DNA of 64,000 nt from Paraburkholderia heleia NBRC 101817 (GCF_000739775.1 NZ_BBJH01000036.1:1-64000), one strand, 5' to 3'; shown: positions 32,698-41,485, counted from the first letter of the stretch. A program made the numbers and translations. Notes: generated by a model not told the origin, from the letters alone.

Positions 32698-34218
32698 TCA
32701 GGCGAACGTGTCGATCAGACCGACTGAGCGCTGCGTGGCGCTCGCGACACTGCTCGTGTCGTCCACGGCGTCCGCCGCCGCGAGCGTGCTGCCCGAGCCC
32801 GAACCGGAACCGCCGGAGCGGCCAGAACCGCCGCCGTCCTGCTGCGCCTGCTGGTTCATCTGCCGCGAGAAGCCGTCGCTCACGCTCGCGCTGCCAAGGC
32901 CGATGCCGTTTTGCTCCATGGCCTCGCGCAGCTTCGGCAGGGCCGCCTCGACGGCTTCGCGCACCTGCGGGTGCTGCGAGACGAAGAGGGCGTGCGCGTG
33001 GGTGTCCGAGACTTGCAGAACGACCTGGAGCGGTCCGAGATCCTTCGGGTTGAGCGTGAGTTCCGCCGACTGCTGGTGCGCGTTGGAGAGGAACACGACC
33101 TTCTGGCTGAGCGCGTCCTGCCAGTCGTTCGTGCCGACCTGCGGCGCGATCGACGCGGCGGCGGCGGCCGCCGCCGGATTCGCGGTGGCGCTGGCCGCCT
33201 GGGCGGCCTGGGCCTGCGCGGCCGTCGCGGCGGCGACCGCTGCGGCCTGGTTCGCCGCGAGCGCGTCGGTCGTGGCGGTGTTCGCCGTGGCGTCGGTCTG
33301 CGTGGCGGCGCCTGCCTGCTGCTGCGCCGCTGCCGTGAGCGCGTCGGCGGCGGCCTTCGCCGCGTCCGTCGCGGTCGGCGTGGCGCCCTTGGCCGCGTCG
33401 CCGCTCGCGGCCGTGCTGAACGCCTTGCTTTGGGCGGTCGCGCTCAAATGCGAGGCGAAGCTGCTGACGATGTTCGAGCCCGAGGCCGTGCTGGCCGCGG
33501 TTGCGCCATTCGCAGCCGAGCCGGCCGTGCCCGTCGCATGCGTGGCGAGCGTACCCGCGCCGCCGCGCAACTGCGCGAGCGCGGCCTGCAGGGCGTCGTG
33601 CACCGACTTCGCGTTGCCGCTCGCGGCACTGCCCGTGGCCGTGCCGTCGCCTGCCGCACCGGCGGCTGCCGTGGCGGCCGCTGCTGCTGCGGCAGCGGCG
33701 ACGCCGGCGAGCGTGCCGTCGCTGCTCGTCTGACTGCCGTCGGCATTCGCGGCGGTGCTCTTGCCGTCCTGGGCCGGCTGGCCCTGTTGCGCTTGCTGGG
33801 CCTGCTGGGCCTGAGCCGCGGCGGCTTGCGCGCCTGCGTCGGCGGCCTGCTTTTGCTGGGCTCGCGCGGCGGCGGCGCGGTGATCGGCGCTCGACGTGCC
33901 CTGCGAGCCCTGGCTCGAGTTCGAGCTCGAGGTCTGCGTGCTGCTGCTGGTGGTGCTGCCGCTTTGCGGCGCGTTGCTACTCGACGCGTTCGAGTTCGAC
34001 TGTGCGGACGCATTCGACTGCGCGCTTTGCGCCGCCTGGGCGTTCTGGTTCGCCTGCGCGCTTTGCGCGTTCATCTGCTGCTGCAGCGCCTGGGCGAAAT
34101 CCTGGCTCGACGCGTCCGCCTGGCTGATGGCGTTCGACGCGCTGTTCGATGCGGTATTGCCCGACACCGCGTCCGCGGCGGCGCCGAACAGCGAAGAAAG
34201 GGAAGAGAGGAGCGACAT
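32698..34218 (-). CDS. fliK: FliK, flagellar hook-length control protein
   Basis: 506-residue FliK, the molecular ruler that measures hook length and triggers the FlhB switch. Residues ~1–370 are low-complexity Gln/Ala/Ser (e.g. repeated NAQAAQSAQSNASAQ) and likely extended. The C-terminal Flg_hook domain has WQDALSQKVVFLSNAHQQSAELTLNPKDLGPLQVVLQVSD and the VREAVEAALPKLREAMEQNGIGLGSASV helix. The start is ATG 34218 with GAGG eight bases upstream; the frame is open to 34557 but that part is antisense to fliJ. A second FliK-like gene lies at 41486–43018. Confidence 0.92.
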   Translation of the reverse strand: MSLLSSLSSLFGAAADAVSGNTASNSASNAISQADASSQDFAQALQQQMNAQSAQANQNAQAAQSAQSNASAQSNSNASSSNAPQSGSTTSSSTQTSSSNSSQGSQGTSSADHRAAAARAQQKQAADAGAQAAAAQAQQAQQAQQGQPAQDGKSTAANADGSQTSSDGTLAGVAAAAAAAAATAAAGAAGDGTATGSAASGNAKSVHDALQAALAQLRGGAGTLATHATGTAGSAANGATAASTASGSNIVSSFASHLSATAQSKAFSTAASGDAAKGATPTATDAAKAAADALTAAAQQQAGAATQTDATANTATTDALAANQAAAVAAATAAQAQAAQAASATANPAAAAAAASIAPQVGTNDWQDALSQKVVFLSNAHQQSAELTLNPKDLGPLQVVLQVSDTHAHALFVSQHPQVREAVEAALPKLREAMEQNGIGLGSASVSDGFSRQMNQQAQQDGGGSGRSGGSGSGSGSTLAAADAVDDTSSVASATQRSVGLIDTFA

Positions 34219-34240
34219 GGCGGCGGCCTCGGAAGCGGAT

Positions 34241-34693
34241 TTACGGATGTTGCGACGTGCGCGTGCGCAGCACGCGGGCGGCGTGCTCGTCGGCGTCGCG
34301 CTGTTCGCGGCGGGCGTCCTTGCGGGCCTGCACATCGTCGTGGCGCGTTTGCAGGACCTCGTACGAGCCGAGCTTCTGCTTGCTGCGCTGCCACTCGGGC
34401 CTCGCGGCCTCCACGCGCGCGGTGGCCTGTTCGAGCAGGCGGCGCTGCTGGTCGATCGCCGCGTCGAGCGTGTCGATGAACGCCTGGAAGTTGCGCACGT
34501 TGCCCGCGGCCATGCCGCTGCGCGCCGATTCGGTGAAACGCGTGTGGTACTCGTCACGGTAGGCGATGAGCGCCTCGAGCTGCTTCTCGACCTCGACGCA
34601 CTCGCGCTGCACGCGGCCGAGCTTTTGCGTGGCGGCGTCGACGTCGTCCTGCGCGAGGCCGATCAAGGTTTGCAGCGCGGTCTGTTTCGTCAT
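34241..34693 (-). CDS. fliJ: FliJ, export ATPase stalk protein
   Basis: 150-residue, almost entirely helical coiled-coil protein, a normal FliJ length. Typical segments are LQTLIGLAQDDVDAATQKLGRVQRECVEVEKQLEALIAYRDEYHTRF and FQAFIDTLDAAIDQQRRLLEQATARVEAARPEWQ. FliJ acts as the central stalk of the FliI hexamer and contacts FlhA. It overlaps fliI by four bases. Confidence 0.93.
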   Translation of the reverse strand: MTKQTALQTLIGLAQDDVDAATQKLGRVQRECVEVEKQLEALIAYRDEYHTRFTESARSGMAAGNVRNFQAFIDTLDAAIDQQRRLLEQATARVEAARPEWQRSKQKLGSYEVLQTRHDDVQARKDARREQRDADEHAARVLRTRTSQHP

Positions 34694-36390
34694 GTCCTGG
34701 CTCCGATCAGCTGGCCGAGCATCTCGACGCTCTGATCATAGTTCGCGGTTTCGCGAAAACCCTGCTGAAGAAAGGCCTCGATGCGCGGATACAGCGCGAT
34801 CGCGCGGTCGAGCACGGCGTCGCGTCCGCTCACGTACGCACCCACGTTGATGAGGTCGCGGTTGCGCTGGTAGCGCGAAAGCATCTGCTTGAGCGTGCGC
34901 GTCTGGTTCAGATGCTGGTCGTCGATCAGCGCGGTCATCGCACGGCTGATCGAGGCCTCGATGTCGATGGCAGGATAATGCCCCGCCTCGGCGAGCGCGC
35001 GGGAAAGCACGATATGGCCGTCGAGAATCGCGCGCGCCGAGTCGGCGATCGGGTCCTGCTGGTCGTCGCCTTCGGTGAGCACGGTGTAGAACGCCGTGAT
35101 CGAGCCGCCGCCCTCGGGGCCGTTGCCGGTGCGCTCGACGAGCGCCGGCAGCCTGGCGAACACCGAAGGCGGATAACCCTTGGTTGCGGGCGGCTCGCCG
35201 ATGGCGAGCGCGATCTCGCGCTGCGCCATCGCGTAGCGCGTGAGCGAGTCCATGAGCAGCAGCACGTGCTTGCCCTCGTCGCGGAAATATTCGGCCAGCG
35301 ACGTGGTGTACGCGGCGGCCTGCATGCGCAAAAGCGGCGAAACGTCGGCCGGTGCGGCCACGACGACCGAGCGCGCGAGGCCGTCCTCGCCGAGGATCTG
35401 CTCGATGAATTCCTTCACTTCGCGGCCGCGCTCGCCGATCAGGCCGATCACGATGACTTCGGCGCTCGTCGCGCGGGCCATCGTGCCGAGCAGCACCGAT
35501 TTACCCACGCCCGAGCCCGCGAAGAGGCCCATGCGCTGGCCGCGCCCGACCGTGAGCAGCGCGTTGATCGCGCGCACGCCCACGTCGAGCACCTTGTGGA
35601 TCGGCTCGCGGTTCAGCGGGTTGATGACGGGCGCGGTGAGCGGCGCGTCGGCTTCGGTGTTCAGGGGGCCGAGGCCGTCGAGCGGCTTGCCCGAGGCATC
35701 GACCACGCGGCCGAGCATGCCCCAGCCCACCGGCAGGCGCTTCGCACCGGCTTTCGGGTCGGCGATAGGCGCGGTTTCCAGCGGCCAGACGCGCGCGCCG
35801 GGCAACAGGCCTGCGACTTCGGTCGTCGGCATCAGAAAGAGCTTGTCGCCGCCGAAGCCGACCACTTCCGCTTCGGCCATCGGCAGCGAGCTGCCCGGCG
35901 GCAGTTCGATCATCACCTCGGCGCCCACGGCGAGGCGCAGCCCCACCGCCTCGAGCACGAGGCCCGCCGCGCGCGTGAGACGCCCGCAGCCGCGCAGCGG
36001 CAGGGCGAGCGCATTGCGCTCGCGCACGCCCTGCAGTTGCGCGTTCCACGAGGTCAGGAACGGGTTGGCCGGGTCGTAGTTCGCCGGCGGCACATAGGGT
36101 GCGCTCGCGGCTTTGGCATCGTCCGGCGCGCCGGTCGCGCCGTGATCGGTCTGGCGTGGCGGCGCATCGGCCGGGTCCGCGGCGAGGGCGGCGTCGATTG
36201 CGTCGATGGCGCCCAGTTCGCGCGCCTCGCGCCTGGCCGGGATGTCGAGGTCGCCCACGAGCAGCGCGCCGAGCTGCGCGGGGTCGCTCGCGAGCGGGCC
36301 GAACGACGCGAGCGCGAGCTCCTGCTCGAGCGGCGTGAGGCCGCCCGTGTGGATCGCCTGACGGCTCGGCGGTTGCGGGTGATTCACCAT
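34690..36390 (-). CDS. fliI: FliI, flagellar export ATPase
   Basis: 566-residue F1-type ATPase. Walker A AGSGVGKS at 291–298, IGLIGERGREVKEF at 315–328 and Walker B HVLLLMDS ending at 382. The catalytic core is normal, but the family is usually about 440–460 residues; the extra ~110 are an N-terminal segment rich in Ala/Asp/Pro that precedes the conserved beta-barrel (about residue 116 on). The start at 36390 overlaps the end of fliH by seven bases, supporting it; it is coupled to fliJ by ATGA. Confidence 0.94.
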   Translation of the reverse strand: MVNHPQPPSRQAIHTGGLTPLEQELALASFGPLASDPAQLGALLVGDLDIPARREARELGAIDAIDAALAADPADAPPRQTDHGATGAPDDAKAASAPYVPPANYDPANPFLTSWNAQLQGVRERNALALPLRGCGRLTRAAGLVLEAVGLRLAVGAEVMIELPPGSSLPMAEAEVVGFGGDKLFLMPTTEVAGLLPGARVWPLETAPIADPKAGAKRLPVGWGMLGRVVDASGKPLDGLGPLNTEADAPLTAPVINPLNREPIHKVLDVGVRAINALLTVGRGQRMGLFAGSGVGKSVLLGTMARATSAEVIVIGLIGERGREVKEFIEQILGEDGLARSVVVAAPADVSPLLRMQAAAYTTSLAEYFRDEGKHVLLLMDSLTRYAMAQREIALAIGEPPATKGYPPSVFARLPALVERTGNGPEGGGSITAFYTVLTEGDDQQDPIADSARAILDGHIVLSRALAEAGHYPAIDIEASISRAMTALIDDQHLNQTRTLKQMLSRYQRNRDLINVGAYVSGRDAVLDRAIALYPRIEAFLQQGFRETANYDQSVEMLGQLIGART

Positions 36391-37073
36391 GGCCGGGCCT
36401 TGCCGAGCGCGGCCGTCACGCGCTCCCAGCGCGTGCGGACGCTGGCGTCGGTTTCGCCCGTCGCGGCCTGCGCGCGGCAGCCGCCGCGCTCGATCGTCGG
36501 GTCGGTGCGCACGCTCCAGCCGCGCGCCTGCAGGTCGTCCAGAAGGTAGGCCTCGACGATCGGCAGATCGGCGGGGCTCACCACGAGTTGCGGGGAGCCG
36601 GTGAGCTGCGGCTCGGCCGCGAGCACTTCGCGCGCGACCGCGACGAGCGCCGTGGGGTCGTGCTGAACGTGCTGGCGCACGACTTGCTGCGCGATGTCGA
36701 GCGCGAGCTCGACGAGCGTTTCGGCCACGCCGGCCTGCGCTGTTTCGAGCGCATCGCTAAAGCGGCTGGCGAGCGCCGCGAGCTGCGCCGCCTGCGCGCG
36801 CGCTTCGGCCTGGCCCTGCTCGAAGCCCTGCTGGCGGCCCTGTTCGTGTCCGGCCTGATAACCGAGCGCCTGGCCCGCGACGTGGCCGGAGCGCAGCCCT
36901 TCCTGGTGCGCCGCGTCGCGCAGCGCGTGGAGCTGGGCCTCGAACGCGGCCGTTTCGTCGGGCGTGGGCGGCGGCGGCGGGGGAGGCGGCGGGGGAGGCG
37001 GCGGGTCGAACGAGGCCATCTCCCAGCGCTGATACGCCGAGCGATGGCTGTTCGCGGAGCGCGTGTCAGACAT
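36384..37073 (-). CDS. fliH: FliH, regulator of the export ATPase, with poly-proline tract
   Basis: 229-residue FliH, the peripheral stalk and negative regulator of FliI. An N-terminal segment with SAYQRWEMASFD is followed by thirteen consecutive prolines (DNA 36972–37010). A helical GxxxG-like stretch follows (GLRSGHVAGQALGYQAGHEQGRQQGFEQGQAEA), then the C-terminal V-ATPase-E-like domain with VELALDIAQQVVRQHVQHDPTALVAVAREVL. Overlaps fliG by eight bases and fliI by seven. Confidence 0.92.
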   Translation of the reverse strand: MSDTRSANSHRSAYQRWEMASFDPPPPPPPPPPPPPTPDETAAFEAQLHALRDAAHQEGLRSGHVAGQALGYQAGHEQGRQQGFEQGQAEARAQAAQLAALASRFSDALETAQAGVAETLVELALDIAQQVVRQHVQHDPTALVAVAREVLAAEPQLTGSPQLVVSPADLPIVEAYLLDDLQARGWSVRTDPTIERGGCRAQAATGETDASVRTRWERVTAALGKARPW

Positions 37074-38061
37074 AAGCGTCTTCTGCCTTGCCGCCTAGAA
37101 CGATCTGGCCGCTCTCGGCGAGGTTGCGCACGATCTGCAGGATGCGGCGCTGCTGCGCCTCGACTTCCGAGACGCGCACCGGACCGCGCGCGTCGAGGTC
37201 TTCGGCGAGCAGTTCGGCCGCACGTTGCGACATGTTCGAAAGGAACTTGGTACGCAGCGCGGGCGGCGCACCCTTGAGCGAAATGATGAGCGACTCCGAT
37301 TCGACTTCCTTGAGCAGCAGCTGGATCGCGCGGTCTTCGAGGTCGAGCAGGTTCTCGAACACGAACATCTGATCGATGATCTTCTGCGCGAGTTCCGCAT
37401 CGTACTGGCGGACGTTCTCGATCACCCCTTCTTCGTGCTGGCTTGTCATGAAGTTGAGGATTTCGGCCGCCGTGCGGATGCCGCCCATCGGGCTGCGCTT
37501 GAGGTTGTCGCTGCCCGAGAGGAGGTTCGTGAGCACGTCGTCGAGCTCGCGCAGCGCCTGCGGCTGGATGCCGTCGAGTGTCGCGATACGCAGCAGCACG
37601 TCGTTGCGCAGGCGCTCGGTGAAGCACGAAGCGATTTCCGAGGCCTGGTCGCGGTCGAGGTGAACGAGAATCGTCGCGATGATCTGCGGGTGCTCGTTCT
37701 TGATGAGTTCGGCTACCGACCCCGAATCCATCCACTTGAGGCCTTCGATGCCGCTCGTGTCGCCGCCTTGCAGAATGCGGTCGATGATCGCGCCGGCCTT
37801 GTCCTCGCCCAGCGCCTTGTTGAGGACGTTGCGGATGTAGTCGTTCGAGTCGAGCGAGAAGGCCGTGTGCTGCTCGGCTTCCTTCACGAACTCCTGCAGC
37901 ACGACTTCGATCTCTTCGCGCTTGACGTTCTTGAGCGCCGCCATGGCGGCGCCGATCTTCTGCACTTCGCGCGGACCGAGGAACTTGAAGACCTCGGAGG
38001 CCTCCTGCTCGCCGATCGACATGAGCAGCAGCGCGCTCTTGGTTGCGCCTTCAGCGTTCAT
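37066..38061 (-). CDS. fliG: FliG, C-ring motor protein
   Basis: 331-residue FliG, standard length. N-terminal GATKSALLLMSIGEQEASEVFKFLGPREVQKIGAAM binds FliF; the middle domain has the EHPQI motif (KNEHPQIIATILVHLDRDQAS); the C-terminal domain has MFVFENLLDLEDRAIQLLLKEVESESLIISLKGA, the charged torque helix that meets MotA, and RAAELLAEDLDARGPVRVSEVE. The ATG lies inside the end of fliF (11-base overlap). Confidence 0.96.
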   Translation of the reverse strand: MNAEGATKSALLLMSIGEQEASEVFKFLGPREVQKIGAAMAALKNVKREEIEVVLQEFVKEAEQHTAFSLDSNDYIRNVLNKALGEDKAGAIIDRILQGGDTSGIEGLKWMDSGSVAELIKNEHPQIIATILVHLDRDQASEIASCFTERLRNDVLLRIATLDGIQPQALRELDDVLTNLLSGSDNLKRSPMGGIRTAAEILNFMTSQHEEGVIENVRQYDAELAQKIIDQMFVFENLLDLEDRAIQLLLKEVESESLIISLKGAPPALRTKFLSNMSQRAAELLAEDLDARGPVRVSEVEAQQRRILQIVRNLAESGQIVLGGKAEDAYV

Positions 38062-39859
38062 CGTTCACCCAGCTTTTCACGACGGTTGCGACGATCTTCG
38101 GATCCTGGCGCGCGATGTTGCGCGCGTATTCCAGATTGCGTTCGAACTTGTTCTTCTCGTTTTCGAAGGCGAGCAGGGCGGCTTCGTTGTCCGCGCTGTC
38201 TTCGCCTTGCGCGCCCGCGCCGCCGACGCGCACGGCTTCGGGGATGCCGTCGAGCAGGAGCGGCTCGCCGTCGGCCATGCCAGGCAGCGCGGGCGCAACG
38301 GGCTCGGGCGGCGGGAACGCGCGGCGCAGCGCCGGCTTCACCATCACGAAATAGAGGAACAGCGCCACCGCGCCAATGCCGAGCCAGGTCGCAATCTGCC
38401 GGGCGAGGGCGAGGATGTCGGGCTGACGCCACCACGGCAGGTTCGCATTCGGGTCGACTTCGGTCTGGAACGCGGCGTTCACCACGTTCACCGAGTCGCC
38501 GCGCTTGGCGTCGTAGCCCATGGCGTCCTTCACGAGCTGCTCGACCTGCGCGAGCTTTTGCGCGTCGAGCGGCTGCATGGTGGCGTGGCCCCTGGCGTCC
38601 ATCTTCGGCTGATAGTTCACGATCACGGCGACCGACAGGCGCTTCACGTCGCCCGGCGCCTGTTGGTAGTGGCGCACAGTCTTGTCGAGTTCGTAGTTGG
38701 TGGTGGTGTCGCGATGATCGGAGACCGGCACCGGGGCCGAGGCGCCGCTCGCACCCGCAGGCGCGTTGATCGGCGCCGAAGCCGGCTGCGGCGGCTGGTT
38801 CGTGAGCGCGCCGGGCACGCCGCCCGCGCCGCTTTGCTGCATTTCCGTCGAAATGTTCTGCTGCTGGCTGCGGATGGCGGCGGCCTGCGGGTTGCCGTTC
38901 GGACCGTAGGCTTCGGAGGTCTGCTCGAGCTTCGAGAAGTCGAGGTCGGCGCTCACCTGCGAGCGCGCGTTGCCGGCGCCGAACAGGGGCGCGAGGATCG
39001 CGTCGATGCGTGCCTGGGTGTCGTGCTCGACCTGGCGCACATACTTGAGCTGCGAGGCGTCGAGGCCCACGCCCGTGGCGCTCTGGGTGAGGAGGTTGCC
39101 GTCCTGGTCGACCACCGTCACGTTGCGCACCGGCAGGTCCGGCACGGCCGAAGCCACCATGTGCGTGATCGCGGCAACCTGGCCGTCGTCGAGAATGCGG
39201 CCCGGATACAGGTTCACGAGCACCGAGGCGGAGGGCGCTTCGCGCTCGCGCACGAACACCGAAGGCTTCGGAATGGCCAGATGCACGCGTGCCGACTTCA
39301 CGCTCGCGATCGACTGAATCGTTTGCTCGAGCTCGCCTTCGAGCGCGCGCTGGTAGTTGACCTGCTCGGCGAACTGGCTGATGCCGAACTTCTGGTTGTC
39401 CATCAGCTCGAAGCCGACCGAGCCGTTCTTGGGCAGCCCCTGGGAGGCGAGGCGCAGGCGCATTTCGTTGACCTGCTCGGCGGGCACGAGAATGGCGCCG
39501 CCGGCGTCCGAAAGCTTGTAGGGAATGTTGGCGGCCTGCAGCGCAGTAATGATGGCGCCGCCGTCGCGATCCGACAGGTTGCTGTACAGCACCTTGTAGT
39601 CGGGCGCGCGCGACCACAGCACGAGACCCGCGACCACGGCCACGAGCACTGCCACGGCGAAAATGAGCGGCGCGCGCGGGTTGCCGCGCACGTTGCGCAG
39701 CGACGAGAGCGAGCCAAGGCGTTGTGCGAAGCCGCCGCCGAGGTCTTCCGCGCCGCCCAGGCCTGCGCCCGCGCCAGCGCCGGGCGCGGCGCCCGCGCCA
39801 GAGGTGGCGAGGCCCATGCGGGCGTCGGGGTTGATCAAAGAATTGGCAGTCGAATCCAT
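38051..39859 (-). CDS. fliF: FliF, MS-ring protein
   Basis: 602-residue FliF. Two membrane helices flank the periplasmic domain: APLIFAVAVLVAVVAGLVLW near residue 65 and IATWLGIGAVALFLYFVMV near 470. Ring-building motifs include YKVLYSNLSDRDGGAIITALQAANIPY and VKSARVHLAIPKPSVF. The cytoplasmic C terminus (FERNLEYARNIARQDPKIVATVVKSWVNDE) binds FliG. The start is ATG 39859 with GGAG upstream; the frame is open to 40438 but without similarity and antisense to fliE. An Ala/Gly-rich stretch lies before the first helix. Confidence 0.95.
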   Translation of the reverse strand: MDSTANSLINPDARMGLATSGAGAAPGAGAGAGLGGAEDLGGGFAQRLGSLSSLRNVRGNPRAPLIFAVAVLVAVVAGLVLWSRAPDYKVLYSNLSDRDGGAIITALQAANIPYKLSDAGGAILVPAEQVNEMRLRLASQGLPKNGSVGFELMDNQKFGISQFAEQVNYQRALEGELEQTIQSIASVKSARVHLAIPKPSVFVREREAPSASVLVNLYPGRILDDGQVAAITHMVASAVPDLPVRNVTVVDQDGNLLTQSATGVGLDASQLKYVRQVEHDTQARIDAILAPLFGAGNARSQVSADLDFSKLEQTSEAYGPNGNPQAAAIRSQQQNISTEMQQSGAGGVPGALTNQPPQPASAPINAPAGASGASAPVPVSDHRDTTTNYELDKTVRHYQQAPGDVKRLSVAVIVNYQPKMDARGHATMQPLDAQKLAQVEQLVKDAMGYDAKRGDSVNVVNAAFQTEVDPNANLPWWRQPDILALARQIATWLGIGAVALFLYFVMVKPALRRAFPPPEPVAPALPGMADGEPLLLDGIPEAVRVGGAGAQGEDSADNEAALLAFENEKNKFERNLEYARNIARQDPKIVATVVKSWVNDER

Positions 39860-39944
39860 GCGACGGGTATCTCCGGAGGCTTCCAGGTCTCGCCTTGCAC
39901 GGCGGAGACTTTCACGTGATGCATTATCCGGGGCCACTGGCAAG

Positions 39945-39992
39945 CCGATTGCGCGAATAGAGCCGGGTTTTCCCCCTAGTTTCGGGGCTGCC
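39945..39992. promoter_or_regulatory. FlhDC-type box in the fliF–fliE divergent region
   Basis: ATTGC-GC-GAATAG (39949–39961) and CTAGTTT (39977–39983), 15 bases between the AATAG and CTAGT cores. The left half shares TTGCG-(T)CGAATAGAG with the flgA–flgB box; the right half has one core mismatch (CTAGT for CTATT). It lies about 90 bases before fliF and 165 before fliE in a 286-base divergent gap. Confidence 0.55.
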
Positions 39993-40145
39993 GAAACGGA
40001 CCCGCTGCTATGCTCTCCTCCAGATTCGGCGCCCTGTCGGTGCGCCGCGCCGGCCGGACCCGCGGCATTGCTGCGGGATAGCCGAACCCCGGCCCTGGGG
40101 CTCGTCCCCGGAATTCCCCGCATGTCCCCTTTTCGTGGAGCAAAC

Positions 40146-40481
40146 ATGACCGTGCCAGTATCCCCGCTCACGTCCGCCCTGGCCCAGATGCAGTCGATGG
40201 CGGCCCAGGCGGCCGGCGGCCCCACCGCAGCCGACGAAAAGTCGGGCGCGGCCACGGCCGGCGGGTTCGCGGCGGCGCTCAAGTCGTCGCTCGACCAGAT
40301 CAGCGACGCCCAGCAGAAGGCGGTTGGCGAGTCGCAGGCGTTCGAGCTGGGCGCGAACAACGTGTCGCTCAACGACGTGATGGTCGACATGCAGAAAGCC
40401 AACATCGGCTTCCAGTTCGGCTTGCAGGTGCGCAACAAGCTCGTGGCCGCCTACACCGACATCATGCAGATCCAGGTGTGA
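40146..40481 (+). CDS. fliE: FliE, MS-ring–rod junction protein
   Basis: 111-residue FliE. The conserved C-terminal half is GGFAAALKSSLDQISDAQQKAVGESQAFELGANNVSLNDVMVDMQKANIGFQFGLQVRNKLVAAYTDIMQIQV. The start is ATG 40146 with GTGGAG just upstream; the open frame from 39663 overlaps fliF antisense and is not coding. It is transcribed divergently from fliF. Confidence 0.95.
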   Translation: MTVPVSPLTSALAQMQSMAAQAAGGPTAADEKSGAATAGGFAAALKSSLDQISDAQQKAVGESQAFELGANNVSLNDVMVDMQKANIGFQFGLQVRNKLVAAYTDIMQIQV

Positions 40482-40513
40482 CGGTGCCCGTGGCCTTTGC
40501 CCAGTCAACGCGC

Positions 40514-40541
40514 TAAAGCTTCTTCCCCTACGTTCCGATAA
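40514..40541 (+). promoter_or_regulatory. sigma28-type promoter of fliS-fliT
   Basis: TAAAGCTT (40514–40521), 12-base spacer, TCCGATAA (40534–40541): 7/8 and 7/8 matches to TAAAGTTT / GCCGATAA. It lies 84 bases before the fliS ATG in the short fliE–fliS gap. It would drive fliS, fliT and probably the two following genes. Confidence 0.72.
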
Positions 40542-40625
40542 CCCGGCTAGAAGAGTCCGCCGCTCGTGCTTCGCGCAGGCGCCGGACGACCGCATTCAAG
40601 CCAAACGTATCAAGGAGAAGCGCCG

Positions 40626-41072
40626 ATGTTTTCCCCAGCCCAATCTGGAGCTAACGCCTACGCACGTGTGGGCGTCGAAACGGGGGTCATGGGTGCGAGC
40701 CCGCACAAGCTGATCGTGCTCCTGTACCAGGGGGCGCGCCAGGCCATCGCGCAGGCACGTATGCATTTGCAGGCCGGCAACGTCGGCCCGCGTTGCGAGG
40801 CGATCGCCAAGGCGATCCGGATTGTCGAGAGCGGACTTCAGCTCGCGTTGAACGTCGAGGCGGGCGGCGAGATCGCCCAACGCCTGAATGCGCTGTACAG
40901 CTACATGACGAAGCGCCTGCTGGAAGCCAATATTAAACAGAGCGAGACCATGCTGGTCGAGGTCGATGGACTGCTGGCTACGCTCGAAGAAGCCTGGTTG
41001 GGGATAGCGCCGGAAGTGGCGAGGATGGCCGAACAGGCGTCCGCGTCAGCGCCCGGCTCATTGATGAGATGA
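40626..41072 (+). CDS. fliS: FliS, flagellin export chaperone
   Basis: 148-residue helical FliS. Family motifs: NAYARVGVETGVMGASPHKLIVLLYQGARQAIAQARMHLQAGN, then RCEAIAKAIRIVESGLQLALNVEAGGEIAQRLNALYSYMTKRLLEANI. It binds newly made flagellin, whose gene is not in this window. The start ATG 40626 has AAGGAGAAG upstream. It overlaps fliT by four bases. Confidence 0.95.
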   Translation: MFSPAQSGANAYARVGVETGVMGASPHKLIVLLYQGARQAIAQARMHLQAGNVGPRCEAIAKAIRIVESGLQLALNVEAGGEIAQRLNALYSYMTKRLLEANIKQSETMLVEVDGLLATLEEAWLGIAPEVARMAEQASASAPGSLMR

Positions 41073-41401
41073 GTTCAAAAGCAGACTACTTCGCCCGCTA
41101 CGAAGCGATAGCGGCCGTGTCGGAGCAGATGCTCCATGCGGCGCGCGATGCGCACTGGAACGATCTGATCGGCTTGCAGGAGGAGTACCGGATCCTCGTC
41201 GATGCCTTGAAGGACGCCGAAGCCGCGGTGCGGCTCACGGTTTCCGAGCGGGCGCGCAAGTACGAGCTGATCCGCCAGATCCTCGCCGACGACGCCGCCA
41301 TTCGCGATCTCGCAAGCCCTTGCATGGCGCGGCTTTCGGCGCTCTTTTACGGCACCGTGCAGCCCGCGCGGGTCTTGCAGGAAATCTACGGAGCCCGCTA
41401 G
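41069..41401 (+). CDS. fliT: FliT, filament-cap chaperone / late regulator
   Basis: 110-residue helical protein of FliT size. Recognisable: YEAIAAVSEQMLHAARDAHWNDLIGLQEEYRILVDAL and ERARKYELIRQILADDAAIRDL. In enterics FliT is a FliD chaperone and inhibits FlhDC. The sequence is weakly conserved across the family; the assignment rests strongly on coupling to fliS (ATGA overlap). Confidence 0.88.
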   Translation: MSSKADYFARYEAIAAVSEQMLHAARDAHWNDLIGLQEEYRILVDALKDAEAAVRLTVSERARKYELIRQILADDAAIRDLASPCMARLSALFYGTVQPARVLQEIYGAR

Positions 41402-41485
41402 CGCGGCGCATGACGCCTCGCGAGGCAACGGCGCGCAACGCCCCATGAACCGGCGGGTCAGCGCCTTGCGCAGATCCGGAACACC

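Noticed and set aside
37066..40438. Long plus-strand and shifted frames across fliF–fliI (Arg/His-rich proteins of 500–680 residues)
   Set aside because: All are antisense or out-of-frame shadows of the fli genes; the real genes have family motifs and coupled overlaps.
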